A stretch of DNA of 64,000 nt from positions 122,280-186,279 of the forward strand of contig NW_008806293.1 in assembly GCF_000400465.1 (NCBI RefSeq). The letters run 5' to 3'. Origin of the DNA: Wallemia ichthyophaga EXF-994. Taxonomy: Eukaryota; Basidiomycota; Wallemiomycetes; Wallemiales; Wallemiaceae. The notes beneath the pieces were generated by a model. That model saw only the letters and a program-made list of their open reading frames with translations. It was not told the origin of the DNA and made no database searches. The first letter of the stretch is position 1. Each line of letters starts with the position of its first letter. Of the stretch, positions 10,853-20,230 are shown piece by piece. Position numbers and translations under genes: made by a program.

Positions 10853-11516
10853 ATGACTAGTAAAATTAAATCAACACTATTAATTATTAGACCACCGTAT
10901 TTAACACCAAAGCAACATCCGCTAGCAACTGAATACTACAAATATACTAGTCTCCTCCATCAATCATTAGCTTCGAAATTTAAACTCGATTTCTACTATC
11001 AACCACAGAGCCTAAATAGTAAGAAGTTTGTACAGGGGGAATATTTAAGGCAGATTAAAGACTGGGGATATTCACACTACTCCAATCAAGATGTCTCTGT
11101 CGATTCTGGTGTAGATATCCATGAGAATCTTCCAACTTCCAACAACAAAGTAGACAACATTGAAAGACTTGGTGATAGATCTCTTGGTTTGCTGCTACCC
11201 AACCACTCACTCCCTTCAACCACCTTAAACGCCGGCGAATCACTCGACCAAGCAGCGTTAAGAGCTGGTTATCAGCAGTTTGGAAGGGATATTGATCTTT
11301 GGGTGGTGAGTAAGTTACCAATAGCTGTGAATAAGGATGAATCGGGCGTGGACGTGAGTAGATTGCCATTATACACTGCAATCCCCACTAATACACCCCC
11401 AGAACTACATAATACTCAGCTACATACTCAATGGCACTCCCTCCACACCCACCAGCTACCTCAGTAAAGAAGAAATCCCTAAAAATAATTTTGTAGACTT
11501 AATCCCAATACAATAG
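10853..11516 (+). CDS. Mitochondrial large ribosomal subunit protein mL46-like
   Basis: Two exons, 10853-11353 and 11403-11516, with a 49-nt intron; 204 aa. The N-terminus (LLIIRPPYLTPKQHPLATEY) is typical of the mL46 opening. The Nudix-like part follows: DRSLGLLLP, then GESLDQAALRAGYQQFGRD and LWVVSKLPIAV. The intron is not obvious because the frame stays open to 11467, ending in an unrelated His/Gln-rich tail. Splicing GTGAGTAG...CCCCCAG restores NYIILSYILNGTPS and SYLSKEEIPKNNFV, which align with the family end (FF.A.LL.G...WVTK.EL). Role: structural protein of the mitochondrial 54S subunit. Family assignment is from memory of motifs. Confidence 0.6.
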
Positions 11517-11546
11517 ACACTATTACTCTTGCTCACGACAACCAAC

Positions 11547-13017
11547 ATGTTTAGACTCGCAATCAGACAGAATTTACTTGGAAACCTTTCAAGGCGTTGT
11601 GGGTGGTCGTTTCTAGTATTAAATACCCACTCACACCCCCCAAAGCCCTCTCCACCACTCCTTCCACCCACCAACTCCAGAAATTCGCTTTCCCAGCGTG
11701 AGCCTTGAGTTTTTCAAGCAATCCCTTCTAAATAACTACAGCATGTCCCCTACCATGACTGAAGGTGGTATCGCCTCTTGGAAGAAACAAGCCGGCGATT
11801 CCTTCACTGCTGGTGATGTTCTCCTCGAAATTGAAACCGACAAGGCCACCATGGACGTCGAAGCCCAGGATGAAGGTGTTCTCGCTAAAATTATGCTCGG
11901 CGATGGCAACAAATCAATCCCTATTGGTACTCCCATCGCTATCCTCGCTGAGCAGGGCGATGACCTCTCTGGCGCAGACGCTTTAGCTGAGCAGGCTGCC
12001 GCTGAGAGTAAGGAGTCTGCCACTGAAGAGAAGCCTGAGGAGAAGCCTGAGCAAAAGTCTGAGCAGAAACCAGAACAAAAGTCTGAAAAAACCCCAGAGA
12101 AGCCTAAAGAATCCACTTCCACTCCTCCACCAAACACCCCTCGCCAAACCATCGCCGCCACTCCAATCGCTCGCAAGTTGGCTCTCGAAAGAGGTGTCCC
12201 TCTCATGCAGCTCAAGGGCTCCGGCCCAGAAGGTCGCATCACAAAGGAGGACGTCGAAAATTACAAGGCTGCTCCAGCAACCGCCGCACCTTCCGCACCT
12301 TCAAAGAACGCCGCCCCTCTCTTCGAAGACATGCCTGTATCCAACATGCGCAAAGTTATTGGCCAGCGTCTCTCAGAGTCCAAGTCACAGACTCCTCACT
12401 ACTACGTAACACACGAGGTAGACCTCAGCAAGCTTCTCAAGCTGCGCACAGTCTTTAACGGTGCTGCTGAAGCTGAGAAGCGTGCCAAGCTCTCCGTAAA
12501 CGACTTTATCCTCAAGGGTGTCGCACTCGCCTTGAAGGAAGTCCCTGAAGCTAACCAGGCATGGCTCGGCGACACCATCCGTCAATACCACCAAGCAGAC
12601 ATCAGTGTAGCTGTTGCCACCCCCACCGGTCTCATAACCCCTATCATCAAAAACGCTGGTGCAAAGGGATTGGCTGAGATTAGCGCAGAGACAAAGACTC
12701 TCGCTGGTAAAGCACGTGATGGTAAACTCAAACCTGATGAGTACCAAGGAGGTACCTTCACCATCTCTAACCTCGGAATGCTCGGCGTGGACAGTTTCAC
12801 AGCTATCATTAACCCTCCACAAAGCTGCATCCTTGCAGTTGGTGCTTCCTCACCTAAGCTCGTCTTGGATGACTCAACTGAAAAAGGCTTCCGTGAAATT
12901 CAAACTCTCAAACTCACTATGAGCTCGGACCACCGCGTCGTCGATGGCGCTATCGCTGCTAGATTCCTCGCTGCACTCAACAAAATCCTCGCTGAGCCTC
13001 TCTCCTTGATGCTCTGA
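11547..13017 (+). CDS. Dihydrolipoamide acetyltransferase, PDH complex E2
   Basis: Three exons: 11547-11598, 11646-11697, 11742-13017, introns 47 and 44 nt, 459 aa. The two small exons encode a mitochondrial targeting sequence (MFRLAIRQNLLGNLSRRSL) ending STTPSTHQLQKFAFPA. Splicing then reads MSPTMTEGGIASWKKQAGD. One lipoyl domain has the lipoylation lysine in EIETDKATMDVEAQDEG. An Ala/Lys/Pro/Glu linker follows, then the E1/E3-binding domain (ATPIARKLALERGVPL, GSGPEGRITKEDV). The catalytic acyltransferase domain ends with the active-site SSDHRVVDGAIAARFL. It transfers acetyl groups to CoA in the mitochondrial matrix. Complete, no missing motif. Confidence 0.95.
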
Positions 13018-13121
13018 GGGTATTTAAATAAAATAGATAATCGTTTCCTTCTCTCTTTTCTACCATGTGAAAACAAGTACATAAAAATACATGAATATAA
13101 CTTAGTGTCATCTCTGACATC

Positions 13122-14880
13122 TCAATAGCGCGTCTTTTTACTAGGCTTTGCATCTTCTGCTTCTTCGACGAAATTGAATGGTGATGGTGAGTGTATGTGG
13201 GATGTAGTTTGAGCATTTGTGTTTGAGGTTGAGTTAGTGTTTGTGTTTGCGTCTGAGTTTGCATTCACATTTGCACTTGTACTCGCCTCACCACCCTCAC
13301 CCATCCCTCTGAGCAAACTATCGAGATCTGAATCATACCCCTTAAACAGCTCAGCCATCGCCTGATGATCATTATGCTGCGACTGCGAAGCCTGCAATAT
13401 TTCACTTGCCTGTGTCGGGTTGAGACCCATATTATTCACCACCGTGTTAATCGATTGCTGCAATGCATCTAAATCATACGAAAGTTCATTCAGCTGACTT
13501 CGCTGTGCGCCCATCTGGTTCTCATTCATCTGCACTCCTTCACTCGGATTATTGATTGCGTTGAAATTTAGATAGTCAGATGCGTTGTTATGCGTGTTGT
13601 TATGGCCGTTGGTATTATTACTCCCTCCCCCTCCGACCAACCTCTGCGTTGTGCGCGGCGATAGTAGACTCGCAAATTGCGCAATATCTAGCTGGCCTGG
13701 TGAGATGAGTGCTTTGGAATTATCGAACGCTTGCGTGCTGGCGCTGCTCAGTTCTGGGATAGTGAGATGTGGAGATTTTTTAGTGCTTTGGTTGCCGTTG
13801 TTCGTCGACGTATTTCTGTTATTGTTATTATTATTATTGCCATTGTTGGTACTAGTACTGCTCTCCACATACTCAGATCCAGGTGTGTTTCCCGCCGCGC
13901 TGCTTTGGCTCTCTGGACTGATGTGGGTGAAGCGAGAGATGTCCTCGTGAGCATTGTGATTCTGATGTTGTTCATACGCATTACTATCGCCACCGCCGAA
14001 ATCATATGCTGGATTCAACTCGCCACCCTCCGCAAGATTGTTGAGCATAAGCTGCCGTTTTTTGGGTACCAGCGCCACCTGATTCCCCGGCTGGTCATTA
14101 TCGTAAGGGTGAGCGGGAGCATTAGCGCCAGCAGAAGCAGCGGCACTGGCAGCGTTAACACCAGCCACATCCCCACCATAAACGGAGCTAACGAATTGCA
14201 GGAGCTTTTTGATAGTCTCCTCATGCTGTCTGTGACGCTCCCGCGCAGCTGCCGCCTCCTGCCACAGCCGCTGATTCGATTGCTGGAGAGTGAGCAAGCT
14301 GGTGCTGATATAAGCCTGTTGTTTCTGTATCTGCGTGAATCCAGCAACGACCGTGCCGACATCAATCTGAGCGTCCTGCGTTCCATTACTCGTGGGTGCT
14401 GGTTCAATGTAGTTGGTGAGCTGCTGCGACGCCTCTCCCTCTCCTTTCACTCCAGCCTTCTTCTCCGTCGCTGTGGATACCTTGCGATGGACATCTACCA
14501 GCAGATCGGGTTTGTCGCGCTGGAAATTTTCGTTGGTGAATTCCCAAAGCTCAGAACTACCACCATCGTGGAGAACACCCTGGTGAAGGTGCGGCACTTT
14601 GTTGAATCCGTACATGTTTAACTGACGGACGAAGGAGGAGTAATTGGAGTGCTTGAAATAGCGGGGAAGTACTTCGCGTGCGAGTGCCTCAGGATTCGGT
14701 ACAAAAAACGTGTCCCCGGAGTCCGACCAGTGTATGTATCTATCTGTGTCGCTGTCGTTGACGATTCTAAGGTTAACATGCGTTAGAATTGCTCTCCCAG
14801 CTATCCCATCTAACCCACGAATACAACTTGTTTATAAATGGTGGTATCTTTAACGCTCGAGCAATATTTCTATCCCCCAT
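13122..14880 (-). CDS. Heat shock factor-type transcription factor
   Basis: Two exons, 14880-14819 and 14766-13122, intron 52 nt, 568 aa. The HSF DNA-binding domain is split by the intron: IPPFINKLYS joins IVNDSDTDRYIHWSDSGDTF. RYFKHSNYSSFVRQLNMYGF is the recognition helix and NKVPHLHQG, ELWEFTNENFQR its wing. A heptad-repeat trimerisation region follows (IQKQQAYISTSLLTLQQSNQ, then ERHRQHEETIKKLLQFV). The rest is long Asn/Ser/Ala-rich disordered sequence with NNGNNNNNNN and NANSDANTNTNS repeats, probably activating. It should bind nGAAn arrays and drive heat and stress genes. The DBD begins only about nine residues from the start, unlike long-tailed yeast Hsf1; the protein could equally be an Sfl1- or Hsf-like paralogue. 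Confidence 0.88.
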
Positions 14881-15082
14881 TGCCAGATTTCAAATTTCTA
14901 TCTTATGTAATGAATCGGTTTGAGTTTGAGAAGGGCACAAGTCCATGTAAACCACTTTTCATTCAATTTTTCTAAACGAGCGTGAATGTATTAAATAGAA
15001 TACTGTATCAACAATTATTAAGTTATCTTCTCTTTATCGCTGTGATTTTCGTCTTTAGTGAATTTCTGCATTATGTCTCATT

Positions 15083-16573
15083 TCAGATACGACTTCTCTC
15101 TCCAAACATATCGCGAATGTGCTGCTTGAGCCACTCAGGCGTCATATCAAAGTTATAGTAGTCATCCGTATCGATTACTCCGTCATTGATCGCCTTGCGC
15201 CAGTTCCAGTCGTTTCCTTGCTCACCCTTGTAAGCCCAGAAGGCGGATCCAGCAAGAGCGCCGACCCAGAGAGACTGTTCAGCCTGGTATGTGTATCTGA
15301 GGCTCTCGACGTCCTGTTCGTATGGACGAGCATTCGAGTACTCTCCAATAAAGATTGGCAAGTGTGATGCAGCTGCTTCCGTTGCAAATTTAGCGAGATC
15401 ATCCGCAATGCTTGCGTCCGTGACTGAGGCTGGATCACTGTATGCCCAGTAGCGGTGTACATCCAAAGCAACATTCTCACCCTGTGTAAACATGTCGCTC
15501 CATTTGGCTGGCCCGAGGAACGCGTCGGATGTGACGAGTGTGAAACCCGCTTTGTTGACAATATCGTACGACTCCACAGCGAACTTCTTTGTCGTGCCGA
15601 TCTGGTCGTCGTTCTCGGGTTTGATCTCATTCGCGTTTTCTATCCCAGCAATCATGCATTGCGTGTCTTCAGGCAACGACTGCACATACTCCGTCACCGC
15701 GCGCACTGTGTTCAGCGCTCTTTCCCAGTATTGAGAGGTCTGCGTGAGGAAGTATGCTTCACCAAGTCTGCCTGAATGTTCGAGGCCGTTTTGTGAGCCT
15801 GGATAGTTGTAAGCGTCGTTGAATTAATTCTCTCTTCGCCTACCTGGTACAGCATGGATGTCAATCACTGCATGCAGTCCGTATGCCGGAAGGAGATTGA
15901 GCACACGAGTGAGCTCCATCTTCTGTGCTTCATCCGTAGGGTATGGCTCGTCGCCTGTCGTGTCGATGAATGCATAGAATGGTACCGGGATTCTAACCAT
16001 GTTTGCGCCGTGGTTGCTAATGTACTCCAAATCACTTTCGAGTATGTAGCCTTCCCAGTTAGTGCGCATCTCTTCAGTGCATTCCGCTGTTCTGCCCGCA
16101 CATTGCGAGTAGATGTCGCCGTTGTACGATATACCGTCTGGGTGTCCCATCCATGACCACTCGGGGATCAGCCAGTTGCCGAGATTGACTCCGATTGCTG
16201 GCTCACTGCTCCACCAATCCCACTTGTGACACTTGCCGTTGTCATCTTGAGGTGGTGGCTGCATGTCATTCTCATCTGTCTCACCACTATCTTGATCGCC
16301 ATCGTAGTTTGGTTGTTCAGGCTCTCCACCATTTTCTGGGTAGTCGGGGTATCCAGCTTCATTTCCATTGTTGGGGTAGTCAGGATAATCCTCACCACCC
16401 TCTTCACCGCCTCCCACTGGGAAAGTTGGGCCGAGCTCTGGCGCGTCTGGTCTGAATGAACCGCCTTGTCCGTTCGCATTGTCGAATCCAGGGAAAGGAA
16501 GTCCACCACCGTGTCCTCCGTTGCCGAGGGCTCCTTGATATCCCTTCCATAATTGACTGCCGACTTCTGACAT
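15083..16573 (-). CDS. GH5 exo-beta-1,3-glucanase-like, no visible signal peptide
   Basis: Two exons, 16573-15844 and 15798-15083, intron 45 nt, 481 aa. The catalytic module starts near residue 120 with PAIGVNLGNWLIPEWSW, typical of fungal GH5_9 exoglucanases. It continues through NMVRIPVPFYAF, AVIDIHAVPGSQNG and IAGIENANEI (acid/base Glu in NE) to PIFIGEYSNA (nucleophile Glu). It should trim beta-1,3-glucan in wall remodelling. The first ~115 residues are Gly/Pro/Asp/Glu/Asn-rich with DYP(N/E)N repeats. No hydrophobic signal or membrane anchor is seen at the start, odd for a wall enzyme. A missed 5' exon or unconventional export are the alternatives. Confidence 0.85.
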
Positions 16574-16986
16574 TATCTTGTTTCTAGCTTACGATACAGC
16601 GAGCGAGGGTGGTCGGTGGGTTGTTGTGGAACAAATAAATATGTACTGAAGAAAGAGTATAGTTTATTTACTTTAGTCTTTCACTTCATCGGCATCTTCG
16701 CGTCTTCACTAGTGTGGAATGTGAAAGTAAAAGACGGTCTATTTGAAGAAATTTAATGATATTCATATCTCATTAGCTTATTTTGTTCTAGATCGTAGCT
16801 ACCCTGCCTTTTTTGGTTGTTTGCACGGTTGCATGGCTCGCTGAAACATTTTTCAGGGTGGAATATCAAGTGGAGGTGATGGTCAAATGAATGGAACGTG
16901 ATTTAAAAGAATTGGAGTGATTAAACAGGTGCTTTTAGACAGTTTTCACTATGAGACAGGAGTTAGTGTGTTTTCTAAGGCATCAA

Positions 16987-16994
16987 TGACGTCA
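16987..16994. promoter_or_regulatory. CRE-type site TGACGTCA
   Basis: A perfect palindromic TGACGTCA, the consensus for CREB/ATF-type bZIP factors (in fungi Atf1/Sko1 of the stress MAP-kinase pathway). It sits 413 bp upstream of the GH5 start and 336 bp upstream of the 17323 ATG. Occupation is not shown by sequence alone. Confidence 0.4.
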
Positions 16995-17183
16995 TGCAAA
17001 ATCAGTGCGTAAAGTGAGACTTACACGAGCTTTTAGCTGGCGATGACTACTTTCTAATACTTTTAAGGGGGCTGATTGCTGATCAGAAACGTCAACCACT
17101 TCAGCTCAGACTGGTCGCTATCAACAACTCACAACTCACAACTGTCAATACATGCCTCCAATTTAATGTAAGAACTTGCAAGC

Positions 17184-17191
17184 TATATAAA
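17184..17191 (+). promoter_or_regulatory. TATA box TATATAAA
   Basis: A clean TATATAAA in a GC-moderate context, 132 bp upstream of the ATG at 17323. It suggests a real, inducible transcript begins near 17220-17280 even though the small ORF behind it is interrupted. Confidence 0.4.
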
Positions 17192-17322
17192 TACGTAGAA
17201 ATTTGTGTCAAAATTGATTAAATAATCATCCCTCGGAACTTCTCATTACCCACTAAGAACCGAGCAGAGTGGGTGGTGAGCATTTAAAGCTTCCGAGAAG
17301 TAGAGGATAGTAGAGGGTGGTA

Positions 17323-17715
17323 ATGAATGCGCCCAAAACGCTGAGGAAGCAGCAGCATCCGTCAAATACACACACAAGCACCTCATTGTCAAATCGTATA
17401 AATGCCAATTCGACAAACAAGGCGGAGGCAACAATTAAAGACAATCGATATCGCCTCCTTACTTTAGCATCCATAGAATGGCCATAACACTACATTCTCG
17501 AGTTGTCGTTGGATCACTTTGTGTTTGCAATCATCCCGCTCGGATGGATGGTGGCTGCTTGGGTGGCAAGCGATTTACTCAAGTATTACCTCGCCATAGT
17601 CTGGGTACTGGTGAGCTTGATTTTCAAGGGCTTGTTTGTTTTAGCCATTGGATGGCAGAGACCTTCAAATCGATCACTTGACGAACTAACTCAAATTCAA
17701 CCTTGGACTTCATAG
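17323..17715 (+). pseudogene. Small two-membrane-segment ORF interrupted by an in-frame stop
   Basis: From the ATG at 17323 one frame encodes 54 residues (MNAPKTLRKQQHP...LASIEWP), meets TAA at 17485-17487, then continues in the same frame to a stop at 17713. The second part has two hydrophobic helices (HFVFAIIPLGWMVAAWVASD and YYLAIVWVLVSLIFKGLFVL). I tried the visible GT and AG sites and found no splice that removes the stop and keeps frame. It could be a broken small membrane protein, or a short upstream ORF next to an unrelated one. It lies just before the tandem membrane-protein pair but shares no clear motif with it. Confidence 0.35.
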
Positions 17716-17788
17716 CGTAATCTTCCACACCTTCAAATATAACATTTTTATTGCTATTTGTTTCACTTCGCCTTTGAAAAGAAACACA

Positions 17789-17820
17789 ATCACTGCCAAT
17801 GAAATTCGAACGCGAGGAGA
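17789..17820 (+). repeat. Direct repeat, copy 1 (start-codon region of tandem paralogue A)
   Basis: A 32-nt block spanning the start codon, identical to 18667-18698, including ten bases of 5' untranslated sequence. It marks the tandem duplication. Confidence 0.8.
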
Positions 17821-18281
17821 AAGTCATTAGAGACGAGCACAAAGATAGTAGGGTACAGAAAGAGCTTGAGAAAGAGGAAACTGAGAAGGAAGACAATGAG
17901 ATAAGAGCGAACATGTTCAATTCCCACCCACGTTGGGCGAAGCTCTACATTTTTGTCTTAGCCTGCCAAATTCTTCTTTCTGTTGGCTCAATATTGGCTA
18001 TTCTGGTGTTTTGCTTTACGCTCCGCCATATTACCGAAAAAAACTTAACGCTCGGCCATGTCAAGGAGATTATGTGTGCTTTTATGACTATCAAGGTTTT
18101 AGAGGCTTTCTACGATTTCTTCAGCTATTCTGAAAAGTCGATTATCTCCATCCTTCGTCAGAAGCGAATTTACGGGGCGAGTCTGTACGATTTAGAAAAT
18201 AATGCTGTGGAAGAGAAGATAGCCTCAATGCAGGAAAAAGTTGTGCGCAAGAAAAGCGAATTGGTAGCGGAACAGTGCTAA
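17799..18281 (+). CDS. Uncharacterised two-helix membrane protein, tandem paralogue A
   Basis: Single exon, 160 aa. A very charged N-terminus (MKFEREEKVIRDEHKD, then KELEKEETEKEDNE) precedes membrane helix 1 (LYIFVLACQILLSVGSILAI...) and a weaker helix 2 (EIMCAFMTIKVLEAFYDFF). The tail is cytosolic-like and charged, ending in a lone terminal cysteine (VAEQC). It is clearly homologous to the next gene: both share the N-terminal block, the KRIYGASL/KRIWEASL motif after helix 2, the NNA.E motif and the terminal Cys. The terminal Cys is not a CaaX box but could be modified. I do not recognise a family and propose no function. Confidence 0.65.
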   Translation: MKFEREEKVIRDEHKDSRVQKELEKEETEKEDNEIRANMFNSHPRWAKLYIFVLACQILLSVGSILAILVFCFTLRHITEKNLTLGHVKEIMCAFMTIKVLEAFYDFFSYSEKSIISILRQKRIYGASLYDLENNAVEEKIASMQEKVVRKKSELVAEQC

Positions 18282-18676
18282 TTTCTCCTTTCTGAGTTAT
18301 CGAATTCGGACAATGATACCTACACTCACTCCTCACTCTTTAAGCTCAATTTAGTGGCTCGGGGATGATACATCTCATTATTTGCAAACATATTCATTAG
18401 CATCTTATACCTCTGGAAAAGCTTTTACATTAATCCTGATAGACATACTTGCATGTACATGTAATCCAACTTGAACATCTCAGGCTTTCTTAGGATTTGG
18501 TTGGATGGAATGAGAAGAAGGTGGAATCACTCAAACACAGGTCTGATTTTCATAGCATTCTTCTGCGTATTAAAACATTATTGTCTGCGTTACTGATTTT
18601 ATTTTACTTGTCTTTCCATTTGCCGAGGTCTTACACCCCACCTCTCCTCATCTCACACCCATCACCATCACTGCCA
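18282..18676. other. 395-bp spacer between tandem paralogues
   Basis: No gene recognised. The last ~100 bp are T/C-rich, ending in CCATCACTGCC directly before the second paralogue's ATG, resembling the leader of the first copy. Confidence 0.4.
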
Positions 18677-18698
18677 ATGAAATTCGAACGCGAGGAGA
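18667..18698 (+). repeat. Direct repeat, copy 2 (start-codon region of tandem paralogue B)
   Basis: Identical 32-nt partner of 17789-17820. Sequence similarity falls off quickly on both sides, so this block is the best conserved part of the duplication. Confidence 0.8.
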
Positions 18699-19159
18699 GA
18701 GTTGTTAGGGACGAGCGCAAGAACCACGTGCTCCAGAAAGGTTTTGACAAAGAGAAATCTGAGAGATTAGCGCATATGCCTCAATTCAGGTACCGCTTCG
18801 AAAAGCTCTTCAAATCGTTCATAGTCTGGCATATTTTTATGGCTATTTATCTACTAGTTGTGGTAATTTGTCATCCAGAGACGCACCTTATTGGTCACAT
18901 AAACAAGCTTAAAATTTATTTAGGTATGAATCCGGATAATCCATGTTTAAATCCGGTAATTCTCTTGAATATATCCAATATCATTGTCTTTCTTTTCAAC
19001 TTGCATATCCGCCGCGAAAAACGGATCTGGGAAGCGAGTTTGAGCAACGAGAATAAAGATGTAGAGAACAATGCAGCGGTGAATGATAAGTGCCTGTCAA
19101 TCTCAGAGGAGAAGGGAGTTGTGGGAGATACTGGCGCACATGTATTGGAAAAGTGCTAA
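18677..19159 (+). CDS. Uncharacterised two-helix membrane protein, tandem paralogue B
   Basis: Single exon, 160 aa, exactly the length of paralogue A. MKFEREERVVRDERKN and KGFDKEKSE form the charged head. Helices are FIVWHIFMAIYLLVVVIC and NPVILLNISNIIVFLFNLHI. RREKRIWEASLSNENKD, ENNAAVNDK and terminal LEKC parallel paralogue A. The middle (helices and loop) has diverged far more than the two ends, which suggests selection on the cytosolic parts or fast change in the membrane part. The frame is open further upstream, but the shared start block fixes the ATG at 18677. Function unknown. Confidence 0.65.
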   Translation: MKFEREERVVRDERKNHVLQKGFDKEKSERLAHMPQFRYRFEKLFKSFIVWHIFMAIYLLVVVICHPETHLIGHINKLKIYLGMNPDNPCLNPVILLNISNIIVFLFNLHIRREKRIWEASLSNENKDVENNAAVNDKCLSISEEKGVVGDTGAHVLEKC

Positions 19160-19343
19160 TTTGTGTAAAGGTATCGGACTTGGATGAAGATATCAAGTTT
19201 CAATTAATTCAGAAGCGTTGTTTTCTAGACGCACAGGAAGGACATGTCTCAATTTGTACAAAAAATTAATAAATATGATATATGTTTTCAGATTGAAAAT
19301 AATAGTTCATCAGAAACATTACAAATTACTCTGCAGATTGCAT

Positions 19344-19911
19344 TCACCCGAAAATACGCTTGAACTCATCTTGATAGATGTACAAATCCGGTTCGGAGAA
19401 AAGGACAAAAGTTACGCTAGTCTGATGAGCGAGCTCGTTAGGTGGATTAATCCAAGTTTACCAGGCGTACCTCTTTATGTGTTTCCAGAAAGTCTCTGAC
19501 CGTCTTTAAAGCCACTTCTGAAGCCTCCTCTATCGGGTAGCCATATATACCTGTGCTGATGCTAGGAAAAGCGATGCTATGTATGCTGTTCTCATGCGCG
19601 CATTCCAAGCTGCTTCTGTAGGCGTTACGGAGAAGTTCCTCCCTCCTGCTACTCGAGTACCTCGGTCCAACGGTGTGAATGACGTACTTGGAAGGCAGAT
19701 TATATCCCTTTGTCAGCTTCGCTTCACCGGTACGGCAGCCATTCAATTTGCGGCACTCTTCGAGCAGCCCCGGTCCAGCGGTTTTGTGGATCTGGCCATC
19801 AACGCCACCGCCGCCGAGGAGTGACTCGTTTGCGGCGTTTACTATGGCATCTACGGTGGTCAATTTTGTAATATCGCCACGCAATACGTTGATACGATTG
19901 ATAACGCTCAT
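19344..19911 (-). CDS. Macrodomain ADP-ribose hydrolase (MacroD type)
   Basis: Two exons, 19911-19471 and 19421-19344, intron 49 nt, 172 aa. INVLRGDITKLTTVDAIVNA, ANESLLGGGGVDGQIHKTAG and AFPSISTGIYGYP are the ADP-ribose binding loops of MacroD-type macrodomains, which remove ADP-ribose from acidic residues and deacetylate O-acetyl-ADP-ribose. Unspliced, the frame stops right after HKEVRLVNLD, cutting the last strand and helix. Splicing GTACGC...ATCAG gives SVTFVLFSEPDLYIYQDEF, the usual C-terminal strand and helix, so the spliced model is preferred. The first ATG in frame (19911) is used. Divergent to the bZIP gene. Confidence 0.85.
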
Positions 19912-20230
19912 GTGAGTGTGGTGTAAAGTTGGTCGATATGCGTCCAATATAGCAGCAAAAGAAAGCTGTGATAAGAACTCTGAGGAGTATAAACGCTCTC
20001 TGGCAATACACTACTATGAAACCCCCTAATTACCATAATAGGGTAGGGCATGCAAATTTTCAGATAGCTGCGTACGAGAAGAAATGGGAGGGAAACTGTC
20101 TTTAATTTTACTCTGAATAAGCAAGAACCACCTACGAGCTCATTAAATGACTCAACCTGTCACAATCATGTAAATCACAAATCTATCACATTAACATTAA
20201 CAATCATCACAAAATCACAAAACCTTGAAA
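19912..20230. other. 319-bp divergent promoter region (macrodomain / bZIP)
   Basis: Between divergent starts. Near the bZIP gene there are repeated AATCAC/ATCACAAAAT units (20163-20222). No coding region recognised. Confidence 0.4.

Larger units (their letters stand above)
16574..17322. other. 749-bp gene-free promoter region
   Basis: No coding region recognised. Holds the upstream region of the GH5 gene and, toward the right, of the small-ORF/membrane-protein block. Contains a perfect CRE-type palindrome and a TATA box, listed separately, plus a CAACAACTCACAACTCACAACT direct repeat at about 17123-17144. Confidence 0.5.

Noticed and set aside
13731-14621. 296-codon open frame on the plus strand
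   Set aside because: Antisense to the HSF gene, with Ile/Val runs that are the complement of the Asn-rich tracts; no start context or domain.
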